Shown here: positions 1 to 8,607 of the stretch, piece by piece
Layout: each line of letters starts with the position of its first letter
Numbering within the stretch: position 1 is the stretch's first letter
Source of the DNA: Paractinoplanes rishiriensis
GTDB lineage: Bacteria > Actinomycetota > Actinomycetes > Mycobacteriales > Micromonosporaceae
Reading direction: 5' to 3'
NCBI RefSeq assembly: GCF_016862375.1
Contig: NZ_BOMV01000055.1
Coordinates: forward strand, 1-64,000
DNA length: 64,000 bases
The notes under the pieces: generated by a model
Seen by the model: only the letters and a program-made list of their open reading frames with translations
Told to the model about the DNA's origin: nothing
The model's database searches: none
Made by a program: the position numbers and the translations under genes

Positions 1-204
1 GTCGAAAGCGCGACCCGTTACGGACCGTACTGCCGAGGTTTTGTTTGTCTCAGGCCGGCCGGTCTCCCGTCCGTCGCCCTGGCGACTCGTAGAACATTAC
101 AGGGCGGTTGCCGGGGCGCCAAATCGGCCCCCCGCAAGGTTGACCCCGCCCAGACTCGGTACCGAGAATCGCGCCGGAACCCCACCCGGATCGGAGCCCC
201 ACAC

Positions 205-1824
205 ATGCACGCTGACCTGCTGTTCCACGGTGGCCCGACGATCGGCGACCCGGCCGCGACCACGCTTGCCGTATCCGGCGGCCGGATCCTGGCGGTGGGT
301 CGGGACGAGGTCCGCGACCTGGCCGGCCCGCGGACCGAGGTGATCGACCTGCGCGGCCGGCCCCTTCTCCCCGGCTTCCAGGACGCGCACATCCACGCCG
401 TCATGGGCGGTGTCGAGCTTGGCCAGTGCGACCTCACCGGCACCACCGACCTGGACGAGTACCTGCGCCGGATCGCCGGGTACGCCGCCGCCCACCCGGA
501 CGCCGAGTGGATCGTCGGCGGCGGCTGGGCCATGGAGGTCTTCCCGGGCGGCGTACCCGACCGGGCCGTCCTCGACCGCGTCGTCCCGGATCGCCCGGTC
601 TATCTGATCAACCGGGACCACCACGCCGCCTGGGTGAACAGCCGTGCCCTCGAACTGGCCGGCATCACCGCGGACACCCCCGACCCGGAGAGCGGCCGGA
701 TCGACCGCGCCGCCGACGGCACGCCAGTCGGTGCCCTGCAGGAGGGCGCCATGGATCTCGTGAAGGTCCCGCACACCACCGCCGACGAACGCCTGGCGGG
801 CCTGCTGCGGGCGCAGGAGTTGCTGCACTCGTACGGCATCACGGCCTGGCAGGACGCCATGGTCTGCGCGACCAACGGCTACGACGACATCTCCGACGCC
901 TACCTCCGGGCCGCCCGGGAAAACCTGCTTACCGCGACCGTCGCGGGGGCGCTATGGTGGGACCGCGATCGCGGCGCCGAGCAGATTCCCGATCTGGTCG
1001 ACAAGCGCCGGGCGCACACCGTGGGGAGACTGCGCTGCAGCACGGTGAAACTGATGCTGGACGGCATCGCCGAAAACTTCACGGCTGCCATGACGCAACC
1101 CTATCGGGATGCCTGTGGCCATGTGACGTCCAACCGCGGGCTGTCCTTCATCGATCCGCTCGAACTTCCTGCGTACGTGACCGAACTTGACCTTCTTGGT
1201 TTCCAGACGCACTTCCACGCGCTCGGTGATCGGGCGGTGCGCGACGCACTGACGGCGATCGAGGCGGCGCGGAGGGCGAACGGTCACCGGGACACCCGAC
1301 CGCACCTGGCGCACCTGCAGGTGGTGCACCCTGACGACGTGCCGCGGTTCGCCCGGCTCGGCGCGACGGCGAACATGCAGCCGTACTGGGCCGTGCACGA
1401 ACCGCAGATGGACGAGTTGACCATCCCGTTCCTGGATCCGGCGCTGGCCGGCTGGCAGTACCCGTTCGGTGATCTGCATCGGGCGGGTGCGCGGTTGGCG
1501 GGCGGCAGCGACTGGCCGGTGAGCACACCGGAGCCGCTCCAGGGAATCCACGTGGCGGTCAACCGGGTCCATCATGGCGACCACGCCGCCGGCTTCCTGC
1601 CGGCGCAGGCGCTGGATGCGGGTACGGCGATCGCCGCGTACACGGCCGGCTCGGCGTATGTGAACCACCTGGACGACACCGGCTGGTTGCGCCCGGGCTA
1701 CCGCGCCGATCTGGTCGTGCTGGACCGCGACATCCTCGCGGCCCCGCCCGCCGAGATCGGCGACGCGTCGGTGGCCCTGACCTTCGTGGACGGCAAGCGC
1801 GTGCACACCGCCCCGGACGCCTGA
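205..1824 (+). CDS. Amidohydrolase, YtcJ-like (amidohydrolase family 3)
   Basis: A 539-residue cytoplasmic metal-dependent hydrolase of the YtcJ type. The N-terminal beta-strand domain leads into GFQDAHIHAV (about residues 56-65), the HxH metal-binding signature. FHALGDRAV and HLAHLQVVHP supply further His ligands, and the late GSDWPVSTPEP motif is typical of the family. No signal peptide is seen. The ATG at 205 follows a GGAG about 9 bases upstream and gives the usual family length. Family members hydrolyse amide or formyl-type bonds in diverse small molecules; the substrate cannot be read from sequence. It stands alone, convergent with the SulP gene, so the neighbours give no pathway. Confidence 0.88.
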   Translation: MHADLLFHGGPTIGDPAATTLAVSGGRILAVGRDEVRDLAGPRTEVIDLRGRPLLPGFQDAHIHAVMGGVELGQCDLTGTTDLDEYLRRIAGYAAAHPDAEWIVGGGWAMEVFPGGVPDRAVLDRVVPDRPVYLINRDHHAAWVNSRALELAGITADTPDPESGRIDRAADGTPVGALQEGAMDLVKVPHTTADERLAGLLRAQELLHSYGITAWQDAMVCATNGYDDISDAYLRAARENLLTATVAGALWWDRDRGAEQIPDLVDKRRAHTVGRLRCSTVKLMLDGIAENFTAAMTQPYRDACGHVTSNRGLSFIDPLELPAYVTELDLLGFQTHFHALGDRAVRDALTAIEAARRANGHRDTRPHLAHLQVVHPDDVPRFARLGATANMQPYWAVHEPQMDELTIPFLDPALAGWQYPFGDLHRAGARLAGGSDWPVSTPEPLQGIHVAVNRVHHGDHAAGFLPAQALDAGTAIAAYTAGSAYVNHLDDTGWLRPGYRADLVVLDRDILAAPPAEIGDASVALTFVDGKRVHTAPDA

Positions 1825-1867
1825 CGGGCGCAGCCGCTTCACTCGACCTGCTGAGGGCGGCGGGTGG

Positions 1868-3577
1868 TCAGGGGCGGGACCAGTCGGTGCCGTGCTGGCG
1901 CTGGTAGGCGGCCACCGCGTCCTCGATCGTGGGGAAGAAGTGGTCGGGGTTGATGGTGCGGGTCAGGCTGTAGCGGTCGATTTTTTCCAGGACCGGGCTT
2001 TTCAGTTCGGCGAAGACCAGAGAAATGCCCTTTTCGTTCAGTTCCAGGTCTAGTTCCTCGAGGACGTCCGCGGCGGTGGTGTCCACGTCGGTGATGGGCT
2101 CGGCGGCTATCACTATCCAGGTGGGGGGTGGGTCGGCGGCCGCCAGTTCGCGGATCTGGTCGCGGAAGGCTCGGGCGTTCGCGAAGATCAGCGGGGCGTC
2201 GAAGCGGAACAGGATCAGGCCGGGCAGGCGTTCGGCGTCGGGGTACTGGCTGATGTCGTGGTAGCCGCTCACGCCGGACGCCCGGCCCAGCACCGCCATG
2301 TACGGCCACCACAGGCGGCGGAAGACGTTCAGCACCGACAGCGCCACCGCCACGCCGATGCCGGGTAGCACGCCGAGCAGCGCCACACCCAGGAAGGCCG
2401 CCAGCGCCAGGATGAACTCGATCCGGCGGCGCCGCCACAGGCGGGCCATGCCGGGGATGTCGGCCAGCGACAGCGCGGCCGCGATCACGACCGCGGCCAG
2501 AGTGGGCTGGGGCAGGTTGCGCAGCAGGTCGGGCGCGAGGATCAGCAGCAGGCCGATGGCCGCGGCGCCGACGACTCCGGTGAGCTGGGTGCGGGCGCCG
2601 GCCTGTTCGGCCACCGCGGTCCGCGAGCCGCTGGTGCTGACCGGGAAGCCCTGGAAGAACGAGGCCGCCACGTTCGCCGCGCCGATGCCGACCATCTCCT
2701 GGCTGCCGCGGACCTCCTGGCCGGTGCGCGCCGCGAACGCCGACGAGGTCGAGATCGTGTCGGTGAGCGACACCAGCGTGATGCCGAACGCGCCGACCGC
2801 CAGGATGCCCAGCTCCGACCAGGACGCCGAGGGCAGCGTGAACGGCGGGAAACCCTGCGGCAGCGGGCCCACCACCTGAACGCCCCGCTCGGACAGGTCG
2901 AAGACCGCCACCGCGGCGATCGACAGGACCACCGCGGTCAGCACCCCGGGCACCTTCGGCGCGAACCTGCGCAGCAGCACTATCACCACCAGGCCGAAGA
3001 GTCCGACGGCGACCGCGGCCGGCACCGTGGAGCCCGCCGCCACGCCGCTGAAGAACCCGGCCGTCTCCTCGATCAGGCCGTCGCCCTCGATCGAGAAGCC
3101 GAAGAGCTTGGGCAGTTGCGAGACCAGGATCGTCAGCGCCAGCCCGTTCAGGTAGCCCAGCTGGGTGGGCCGCGACAGCAGGTCGGCCAGGAAGCCCAGC
3201 TTCGCCACCCCGGCCGCGGCCAGCAGCACCCCGGTCATCAGCGCCAGCATCGACGCCAGGCCGACGCTCTCGGACGGATCGGCGCCCATGCCGACCAGGC
3301 CGACCAGGACCGCGGCGATCATCGGTCCGAGGGAGGAGTCGGGGCCGAGGACGAGAATCCGGGACGGGCCGAAGACCGCGTACGCGAGCAGGCACAGGAT
3401 CGTCGTGTAGAGCCCGGTGATCGGCGGCAGCCCGGCCAGTTCCGCGTACGCCATCCCCTGCGGCACCAGCAGCGTGGTCAGCACGATGCCGGCCACCACG
3501 TCGCGCGGCAGCCACGCGGCGCGGTAGTCCCGGACCGCCTGCACACCCGGCACCCACTGCCGGTAGTCGATCGCCAC
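1868..3577 (-). CDS. SulP family anion permease with STAS domain
   Basis: A 569-residue inner-membrane transporter. It starts with the SulP entry motif region (DVVAGIVLTTLLVPQGMAYA, residues 26-45) and has about 10-12 hydrophobic segments through residue 410. A cytoplasmic STAS domain follows (about 435-550), including the phosphorylatable-type loop ITDVDTTAADVL. SulP proteins move sulfate, bicarbonate or other anions. The GTG at 3577 matches the family N-terminus. It lies 54 bases downstream of pcaJ on the same strand and could be read through from the pca operon, but there is no functional reason to tie it to aromatic catabolism. The substrate is unassigned. Confidence 0.9.
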   Translation of the reverse strand: MAIDYRQWVPGVQAVRDYRAAWLPRDVVAGIVLTTLLVPQGMAYAELAGLPPITGLYTTILCLLAYAVFGPSRILVLGPDSSLGPMIAAVLVGLVGMGADPSESVGLASMLALMTGVLLAAAGVAKLGFLADLLSRPTQLGYLNGLALTILVSQLPKLFGFSIEGDGLIEETAGFFSGVAAGSTVPAAVAVGLFGLVVIVLLRRFAPKVPGVLTAVVLSIAAVAVFDLSERGVQVVGPLPQGFPPFTLPSASWSELGILAVGAFGITLVSLTDTISTSSAFAARTGQEVRGSQEMVGIGAANVAASFFQGFPVSTSGSRTAVAEQAGARTQLTGVVGAAAIGLLLILAPDLLRNLPQPTLAAVVIAAALSLADIPGMARLWRRRRIEFILALAAFLGVALLGVLPGIGVAVALSVLNVFRRLWWPYMAVLGRASGVSGYHDISQYPDAERLPGLILFRFDAPLIFANARAFRDQIRELAAADPPPTWIVIAAEPITDVDTTAADVLEELDLELNEKGISLVFAELKSPVLEKIDRYSLTRTINPDHFFPTIEDAVAAYQRQHGTDWSRP

Positions 3578-3631
3578 GCCGGAAGGTTAACCGCCGGAGG
3601 GCAGCGGGGAAATCGTTCGCAGCGGGTGGTG

Positions 3632-4264
3632 CTAGGCCCGGCTCAGCGGCATGTCGAGGCGATCAGACAATTCATCAAAATCCATCCCGTACGTGTCCAG
3701 CACGCGCACCCCGCCGGGGCCGAGCCGGAACGTCGCCACGTCGGTGTAGACCCGGCTCACGCAGGCGCGCCCGGTCAGCGGGTACGTGCACTCCGGCACC
3801 AGCTTCGGCTTACCGTCCTTGGCGAACAGCGTCATCATCACGAAGACCTGCTTCGCGCCGATCGCCAGATCCATGGCGCCGCCCACCGCCGGGATCGCGT
3901 CCGGTGCGCCGGTGGACCAGTTCGCCAGGTCGCCGCCCGCCGACACCTGGAACGCGCCCATGATGCAGACGTCCAGGTGACCGCCGCGCATCATCGCGAA
4001 CGAGTCGGCGTGGTGGAAGTACGACGCACCGGCCAGTTCGGTCACCGGCTGCTTGCCCGCGTTGGTCAGATCCGGGTCGACGTCGTCACCGGTCGCCGGC
4101 GGGCCCATGTTCAGCATGCCGTTCTCGGTGTGCAGCACGACGTTCTGCTCGGGCGACAGATAGTCGGCGACCATCGTGGGCTGGCCGATGCCGAGATTCA
4201 CGTACGCGCCCGGCGGAATGTCGCGGGCCACGATCCGGGCCATCTCCTCGCGGGACAGGCTCAT
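3632..4264 (-). CDS. pcaJ: 3-oxoadipate CoA-transferase subunit B
   Basis: A 210-residue beta subunit of 3-oxoadipate:succinyl-CoA transferase, which activates 3-oxoadipate to its CoA ester in the penultimate step of the protocatechuate branch. The catalytic Glu lies in HTENGMLNMGP (about residues 45-55), preceded by the glycine-rich NLGIGQPT element. The ATG at 4264 overlaps the pcaI stop as ATGA, indicating translational coupling. It is last in the pca operon. Homologous acetoacetate transferases (ScoB) look alike; the operon decides for PcaJ. No pcaF thiolase follows, so the final thiolysis enzyme must be encoded elsewhere. Confidence 0.93.
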   Translation of the reverse strand: MSLSREEMARIVARDIPPGAYVNLGIGQPTMVADYLSPEQNVVLHTENGMLNMGPPATGDDVDPDLTNAGKQPVTELAGASYFHHADSFAMMRGGHLDVCIMGAFQVSAGGDLANWSTGAPDAIPAVGGAMDLAIGAKQVFVMMTLFAKDGKPKLVPECTYPLTGRACVSRVYTDVATFRLGPGGVRVLDTYGMDFDELSDRLDMPLSRA

Positions 4265-4923
4265 GAGGGCACCTCCACGATCCGGTCGACGTAGATGGCC
4301 GGCGTGACCACCGCTTCCGGGTCGAGGTCGCCGGTCTCGACGACGCGGGACACCTGGACCACCGTGACCGCCGCCGCGGTCGCCATCACCGGGCCGAAGT
4401 TGCGGGCCGTCTTGCGGTACACCAGGTTGCCCATCCGGTCGGCCAGGTGCGCCCGGATCAGCGCCACGTCACCGCGGATCGGATACTCCAGCAGGTATTC
4501 CCGGCCGCCGATCACCCGGGTCTCCTTGCCCTCGGCCAGCGGCGTGCCCACCGCGGTCGGGCTGTAGAACGCGCCGATCCCGGCTCCGGCGGCGCGCATC
4601 CGTTCGGCCAGGTTGCCCTGCGGCACCACCTCGAGCTCGATCTTGCCGGCCCGGTACAGGCCGTCGAACACCCACGAGTCGGACTGCCGCGGGAACGAGC
4701 ACACCACCTTGCGCACCCGGCCCGCGGCCAGCAGTGCGGCCAGGCCGGTGTCGCCGTTGCCGGCGTTGTTGCTCACGATCGTGAGGTCGCCGGCGCCGTG
4801 CTCGATCAGCGCGTCGATCAGTTCGACCGGCATGCCGGCCATCCCGAACCCGCCGACCAGCACGGTGTCGCCGTCCTTGACCACCCGCACCGCCTCGGCG
4901 GCGGTGCGGACAGCCGCGGTCAC
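4261..4923 (-). CDS. pcaI: 3-oxoadipate CoA-transferase subunit A
   Basis: A 220-residue alpha subunit paired with pcaJ. The CoA-transferase family I signature DTVLVGGFGMAGMP (about residues 19-32) and the loop IVSNNAGNGDTGL are clear, and the length is normal for the family. The GTG at 4923 overlaps the pcaL stop (GTGA), and its own stop overlaps the pcaJ start. The enzyme is cytosolic and works as a heteromer with PcaJ. Specificity for 3-oxoadipate rather than acetoacetate is inferred from position inside pcaHGBLIJ. Confidence 0.93.
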   Translation of the reverse strand: MTAAVRTAAEAVRVVKDGDTVLVGGFGMAGMPVELIDALIEHGAGDLTIVSNNAGNGDTGLAALLAAGRVRKVVCSFPRQSDSWVFDGLYRAGKIELEVVPQGNLAERMRAAGAGIGAFYSPTAVGTPLAEGKETRVIGGREYLLEYPIRGDVALIRAHLADRMGNLVYRKTARNFGPVMATAAAVTVVQVSRVVETGDLDPEAVVTPAIYVDRIVEVPS

Positions 4924-6071
4924 CGGTCGCCGTCCAAGACGCGTTGGGCGATCCGGAAGGCGGTGTTCGCGGCCGGCACGCCGCAGTAGACGGCCGTCTG
5001 CAACAGCACTTCCTTGATCTCGTCGTCGGTCAGCCCGTTGGTCCGCGCGGCCCGGACGTGCATGGCGAGTTCCTCATGGTGGCCGAGGGCCACCAGCGCG
5101 GTCAGGGTGATCATCGATCTGCTGCGGCGGTCCAGGCCGGGGCGGGTCCAGATTTCCCCCCAGGCGTACGCCGTGATGAGCTCCTGGAAATCCCGGGTGA
5201 ACGGGGTCGTCCCGGCGACCGCCCGGTCCACGTGCGCGTCGCCGAGCACCTGCCGCCGGACCGCCATCCCGGCCTCGCGCACCTGGTCGACCGTCCGCGG
5301 CCCGGCGTCGTCCCGGAAGTGCTCGTCGAGCAGCGCGGCCACCTCGTCCGGGCTCTCGGCCGGCGCCAGGTGGGCCACCCCGTCGAGCACCACCAGCCGG
5401 CCCTCGCGCACCCCCTCGGCGATCAGCGCCAGGCCGGCCGGCGGGGCGGGTTGATCGGCCGCGCCGGCCACCGCCAGCACCGGCTGGGTGATCTCGCCGA
5501 GCCGGTGCCGCACGTCAAACGTGGCCAGCGCCTCGCAGACCAGCGCGTAGCTCTCCGGGTCGGCGGCCCGCAGCGCGGCCAGCAGGGCGGCGGTCACCGC
5601 CGGTTCCCGGTCCGGGAAGCCGGGCGCGAACCAGCGCTGGATCGACCCGGCCACCACGGCCTGGGTGCCGTCGGCGCGGACCGTCTCGGCCCGCTGCCGC
5701 CAGCCCCCGCTCTCGCCGATCTTGGCACCGGTGCAGAGCAGCACGGCCGAGGTGACCCGGTCCGGCGCGTCCAGCAGCAGTTGCAGGCCGACCGCGCCGC
5801 CCACCGAGTCGCCGGCGTAGCGGAACGGCTCGCCCGGCCGGATCCGGTCGGCGAGTTCCAGCACCCCGCGGGCCAGGCCGGGGATGCCGAACGCGGCCGG
5901 CGCCGGGCCGCTGCGGCCGTGCCCCGGCAGATCCCAGCCGACCACGTGGTAGCGGCCGCGCAACTTGCCGGCGCAGCGCCGCCAGAGAGCCTCCGCCGAG
6001 GTGCCCAGCGACGGCCCGAGCAGCAGCAGCGGCCGGTCCGGCGCGTCGACCAGCGGCACCGCCGTCAGCAC
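4920..6071 (-). CDS. pcaL: Fused 3-oxoadipate enol-lactonase / 4-carboxymuconolactone decarboxylase
   Basis: A 383-residue fusion of two consecutive pathway enzymes. Residues 1-250 are an alpha/beta-hydrolase (PcaD) with a GHGRSG oxyanion-side motif, the nucleophile elbow GDSVGG and a late His in GVAHLAP. Residues about 260-383 are a PcaC decarboxylase, with ITAYAWGEIWTRPGLD and the CMD helix VALGHHEELAMHV. PcaC makes the enol-lactone that PcaD hydrolyses to 3-oxoadipate. Such fusions are established as PcaL in Rhodococcus and other actinobacteria. The GTG at 6071 sits inside the pcaB stop region (GTGCTGA), so the two are tightly coupled. An in-frame extension upstream to 6590 lies wholly within pcaB and is rejected. 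Confidence 0.93.
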   Translation of the reverse strand: MLTAVPLVDAPDRPLLLLGPSLGTSAEALWRRCAGKLRGRYHVVGWDLPGHGRSGPAPAAFGIPGLARGVLELADRIRPGEPFRYAGDSVGGAVGLQLLLDAPDRVTSAVLLCTGAKIGESGGWRQRAETVRADGTQAVVAGSIQRWFAPGFPDREPAVTAALLAALRAADPESYALVCEALATFDVRHRLGEITQPVLAVAGAADQPAPPAGLALIAEGVREGRLVVLDGVAHLAPAESPDEVAALLDEHFRDDAGPRTVDQVREAGMAVRRQVLGDAHVDRAVAGTTPFTRDFQELITAYAWGEIWTRPGLDRRSRSMITLTALVALGHHEELAMHVRAARTNGLTDDEIKEVLLQTAVYCGVPAANTAFRIAQRVLDGDR

Positions 6072-7252
6072 GGCTTGCCCGCCCTGGTCAGGGCCGCGTC
6101 GATCAACTCTTCGGTGGCACCCAGATAGGGCCCGTCGTCCCCCAGCCGGTGCCGCTCGGCGTCGATCCCGGGGCGGGCCGCGGCCAGGGTCGCGGCCATG
6201 CGTTCCGGATCGACCTGGAGGCCGGCGAGGAGTTCGGCGGTCTGCGAGCCGGCCACCACGGTGCGCCGGGCCAGGGTCTGCAGGGTGGGCCACTCGACGT
6301 GCCAGGAGCCGTCCGGGCGCTCGTCCACCGCCTCGGCCGCGGCAGCGTGCAGGGTGGCGGCCAGCGGCGGTGCGGCCAGCGCGGCCCGGCGCACCAGGAC
6401 GGCCAGCACCGGGTTGTGCTTGTTGGGCATGGTGGACGAGCCGCCGCGGCCGTCGGCGGGCGCCTCGGTCAGTTCGCCGATCTCGGGCCGGCTGCCGAGC
6501 AGCACGTCGTTTGCGATCTTGCCCCAGGCGTCGGTGCAGCTCACGAACGCGTCGCCGATCCGGGTGAACGGAGCGCGGGCGGTGTGCCACGGCTCGCGGA
6601 ACGGCAGGTCGAGGGTGCGGGCCGCGGAGCGCACCAGGGACAGGGCCCGGTCCGGTGCGCCGGTCAGCGCGGTGGGTGCGGCCAGGCTGCCGGCCGCGCC
6701 GCCGGCCTGGATCGGCAGCGCCGCCGCGGTCTCGAGGAGGTCCCGGGCGTCCAGCACGCCGTGCAGCCAGCCGGCCGCCTTGAGGCCGAACGTGATCGGG
6801 ATGGCGTGCTGGGTCAGGGTGCGGCCGGCCATCCGGGTGCCGCGATGACGGTCGGCCAGCGCGCTGAGGACGCGTACCTGGTCAGAAAGATCTTTGTGCA
6901 GGCGGTCGGCGGTGGCCCGCAGGTTGAGCACCAGAGCGGTGTCCAGGACGTCCTGGCTGGTCAGGCCGGCGTGCAGGGCCTCGGCGGCGCCCGGATCACG
7001 GCCGGCCAGCCGGGCCCGCAGCACCGCGAGCAGCGGGATCACCGGGTTGCCGCCGCCCTCCGCGTCCTCGGCCAGCGCCGGCAGGTCACCCGGGTCGACC
7101 AGGTCGTCCAGACCGGGCGCGCTCGGCGCCAGGCCGTGCTCGTGCAGCGCGGCCAGCCAGGCGGCCTCGACCCGCACCATGGCCGCCATCAGGCTCGCGT
7201 CGGAGAACAGGTCGCCCGCGCGGACGTCGCCCGGCCACAGCAGCATGGTCAC
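6065..7252 (-). CDS. pcaB: 3-carboxy-cis,cis-muconate cycloisomerase
   Basis: A 395-residue member of the fumarase/aspartase superfamily that lactonises the ring-cleavage product 3-carboxymuconate. The superfamily signature GSSTMPNKHNP is present (about residue 265). The N-terminus LLWPGDVRAGDLFSD matches PcaB proteins. The GTG at 7252 is chosen because it overlaps the pcaG stop as GTGA; an ATG at 7246 is an alternative two codons later. It lies third in the operon between the dioxygenase and the fused decarboxylase/lactonase, matching the order of reactions. Confidence 0.93.
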   Translation of the reverse strand: MTMLLWPGDVRAGDLFSDASLMAAMVRVEAAWLAALHEHGLAPSAPGLDDLVDPGDLPALAEDAEGGGNPVIPLLAVLRARLAGRDPGAAEALHAGLTSQDVLDTALVLNLRATADRLHKDLSDQVRVLSALADRHRGTRMAGRTLTQHAIPITFGLKAAGWLHGVLDARDLLETAAALPIQAGGAAGSLAAPTALTGAPDRALSLVRSAARTLDLPFREPWHTARAPFTRIGDAFVSCTDAWGKIANDVLLGSRPEIGELTEAPADGRGGSSTMPNKHNPVLAVLVRRAALAAPPLAATLHAAAAEAVDERPDGSWHVEWPTLQTLARRTVVAGSQTAELLAGLQVDPERMAATLAAARPGIDAERHRLGDDGPYLGATEELIDAALTRAGKPC

Positions 7253-7800
7253 GTCCAGATGCCGCGGTGCCGGGGGAAGCTCAGGAACACGGTCTCGGAG
7301 TCCCCCTGCAGGTGCACGTCGAAACGGAGGCCCTGCCGGTCGCGGGTGGCGATCAGGGTCTGCCGGCGGTCCGGTGCCAGGCTGTCGAGCAGCGGGTCGG
7401 GACCGGGGCCGGGCAGGTACGCGCGGGTGAACAGGCGGTCGAGCAGGCCCCGGGCGAACACCGTGACCGCGAAGAACGCGGGACGTCCCGGCTCGGTCGG
7501 CCCGGGCTCCACGGTGGAGAACCAGTAGTGCCCGTCGGCGTCGGTGGGTGCGCGGCCGAACCCGCTGAACGTCCACCCGTCGCGGTGCAGCGAGCCGGGG
7601 CCGCGTACGACATTGCCCTCCGCATCGGCCTGCCAGATCTCCAGCATGGCGTCGGGCACCGGCGCCCCGTCGCCGTCAAAGACCCGGCCGTGCAGCCGGA
7701 TGGCGCCGGCCCGGCCGGGCGGCACCAGGTCGTTGCCGCCCGGGTAGGGCAGCCCGAGGTGGAAGAAGGGCCCGACGGTTTGTCCTGGCGCAACGCTCAT
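7249..7800 (-). CDS. pcaG: Protocatechuate 3,4-dioxygenase alpha subunit
   Basis: A 183-residue alpha subunit of the intradiol ring-cleaving dioxygenase. The N-terminus has the PcaG pattern GQTVGPFFHLGLPY (residues 6-19), and the core intradiol fold contains DAMLEIWQADAEG and WFSTVEPG. As expected for the alpha subunit, the full iron-ligand set is absent; the iron site sits in PcaH. The ATG at 7800 overlaps the pcaH stop (ATGA). Alpha and beta assemble into the multimer that opens protocatechuate between the hydroxyls. Confidence 0.94.
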   Translation of the reverse strand: MSVAPGQTVGPFFHLGLPYPGGNDLVPPGRAGAIRLHGRVFDGDGAPVPDAMLEIWQADAEGNVVRGPGSLHRDGWTFSGFGRAPTDADGHYWFSTVEPGPTEPGRPAFFAVTVFARGLLDRLFTRAYLPGPGPDPLLDSLAPDRRQTLIATRDRQGLRFDVHLQGDSETVFLSFPRHRGIWT

Positions 7801-8540
7801 GCCGGGTCGACCCCCTGCTCGATCGGCGTCCGGTGGCTGCCGGTGAGCACGATGTCCCAACGGTAGCCGAGGCTGTACTCCGGGGTGGAGAGGTCGTGGT
7901 CGTACTGCGCGATCAGCATCTCCCGGGCCTTCGGGTCGGTGATCGACTGGAAGATCGGGTCCAGCGGGAACAGCGGGTCGGCCGGGAAGTACATCTGGGT
8001 GACCAGCCGCTGGGTGAAGTCGGTGCCGAACAGCGAGAAGTGGATGTGCGCCGGCCGCCAGGCGTTGACGTGGTTGCGCCACGGGTAGGCGCCCGGCTGG
8101 ATGGTCAGGAACCGGTAGCCGCCGTTCTCGTCCGTGATGCACCGGCCCAGCCCGGTGAAGTTCGGGTCGAGCGGCGCCGGGTGCTGGTCGCGCAGGTGCG
8201 CGTACCGGCCGGCCGCGTTCGCCTGCCAGATCTCGACCAGCTGGCCGGCCACCGGCCGGCCGTCGCCGTCCACCACCCGCCCGGCCACCACGATCCGCGA
8301 GCCCTGCGGCTCGCCGGCGTGCTGGATGGTCAGGTCGGCCTCGGCCGCGCCCACCTCGGAGTGCCCGAAGCACGGCGCCCACAGTTCGACCCCCTCCGGG
8401 TCGGCCGGCTGCGGGGCCTTGGTGGGGTGGCGCAGCACGCTGCTCCGGTACGCCGGGTAGTCGAGGCGCGGCTGGTGCTCCTGCGGGCCCTCCTGTTGGG
8501 CCGCGAGGATCTCACGGTTGATGTCCGCCTGGGTGGTCAC
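7797..8540 (-). CDS. pcaH: Protocatechuate 3,4-dioxygenase beta subunit
   Basis: A 247-residue catalytic beta subunit. The intradiol signature is complete, with a Tyr in AAGRYAHLRDQH, a Tyr in GAYPWRNHVNAW and two His in RPAHIHFSLFG as the non-haem iron(III) ligands. The GTG at 8540 gives the typical N-terminus (TTQADINREIL). A longer in-frame version from 8624 would run through the operator and into the divergent regulator and is rejected. It is first in the operon and faces the IclR gene across about 67 bases that hold a 15-bp inverted repeat. Confidence 0.94.
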   Translation of the reverse strand: MTTQADINREILAAQQEGPQEHQPRLDYPAYRSSVLRHPTKAPQPADPEGVELWAPCFGHSEVGAAEADLTIQHAGEPQGSRIVVAGRVVDGDGRPVAGQLVEIWQANAAGRYAHLRDQHPAPLDPNFTGLGRCITDENGGYRFLTIQPGAYPWRNHVNAWRPAHIHFSLFGTDFTQRLVTQMYFPADPLFPLDPIFQSITDPKAREMLIAQYDHDLSTPEYSLGYRWDIVLTGSHRTPIEQGVDPA

Positions 8541-8584
8541 CTTTGCGACGCTATGCGGCCGGGCCCCGAACCGCGATACTTGGC

Positions 8585-8599
8585 TTCCGTTGGACGGAA
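8585..8599. promoter_or_regulatory. Putative IclR-type operator, pcaH / regulator intergenic
   Basis: TTCCGTTGGACGGAA has perfect 6-bp arms with a 3-base spacer; the adjoining bases C and G extend the arms to 7. It lies 45 bases upstream of pcaH and 9 upstream of the IclR start, where it could control both divergent promoters. A related 15-mer occurs before pobA (9342-9356). IclR proteins typically bind short palindromes of this size. Binding is inferred. Confidence 0.6.
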
Positions 8600-8607
8600 G
8601 GATGACC

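Noticed and set aside
1839-3557. A second long frame overlapping the SulP gene on the same strand
   Set aside because: Arg/Gly/Pro-rich with no hydrophobic segments; the other frame has all SulP and STAS motifs.
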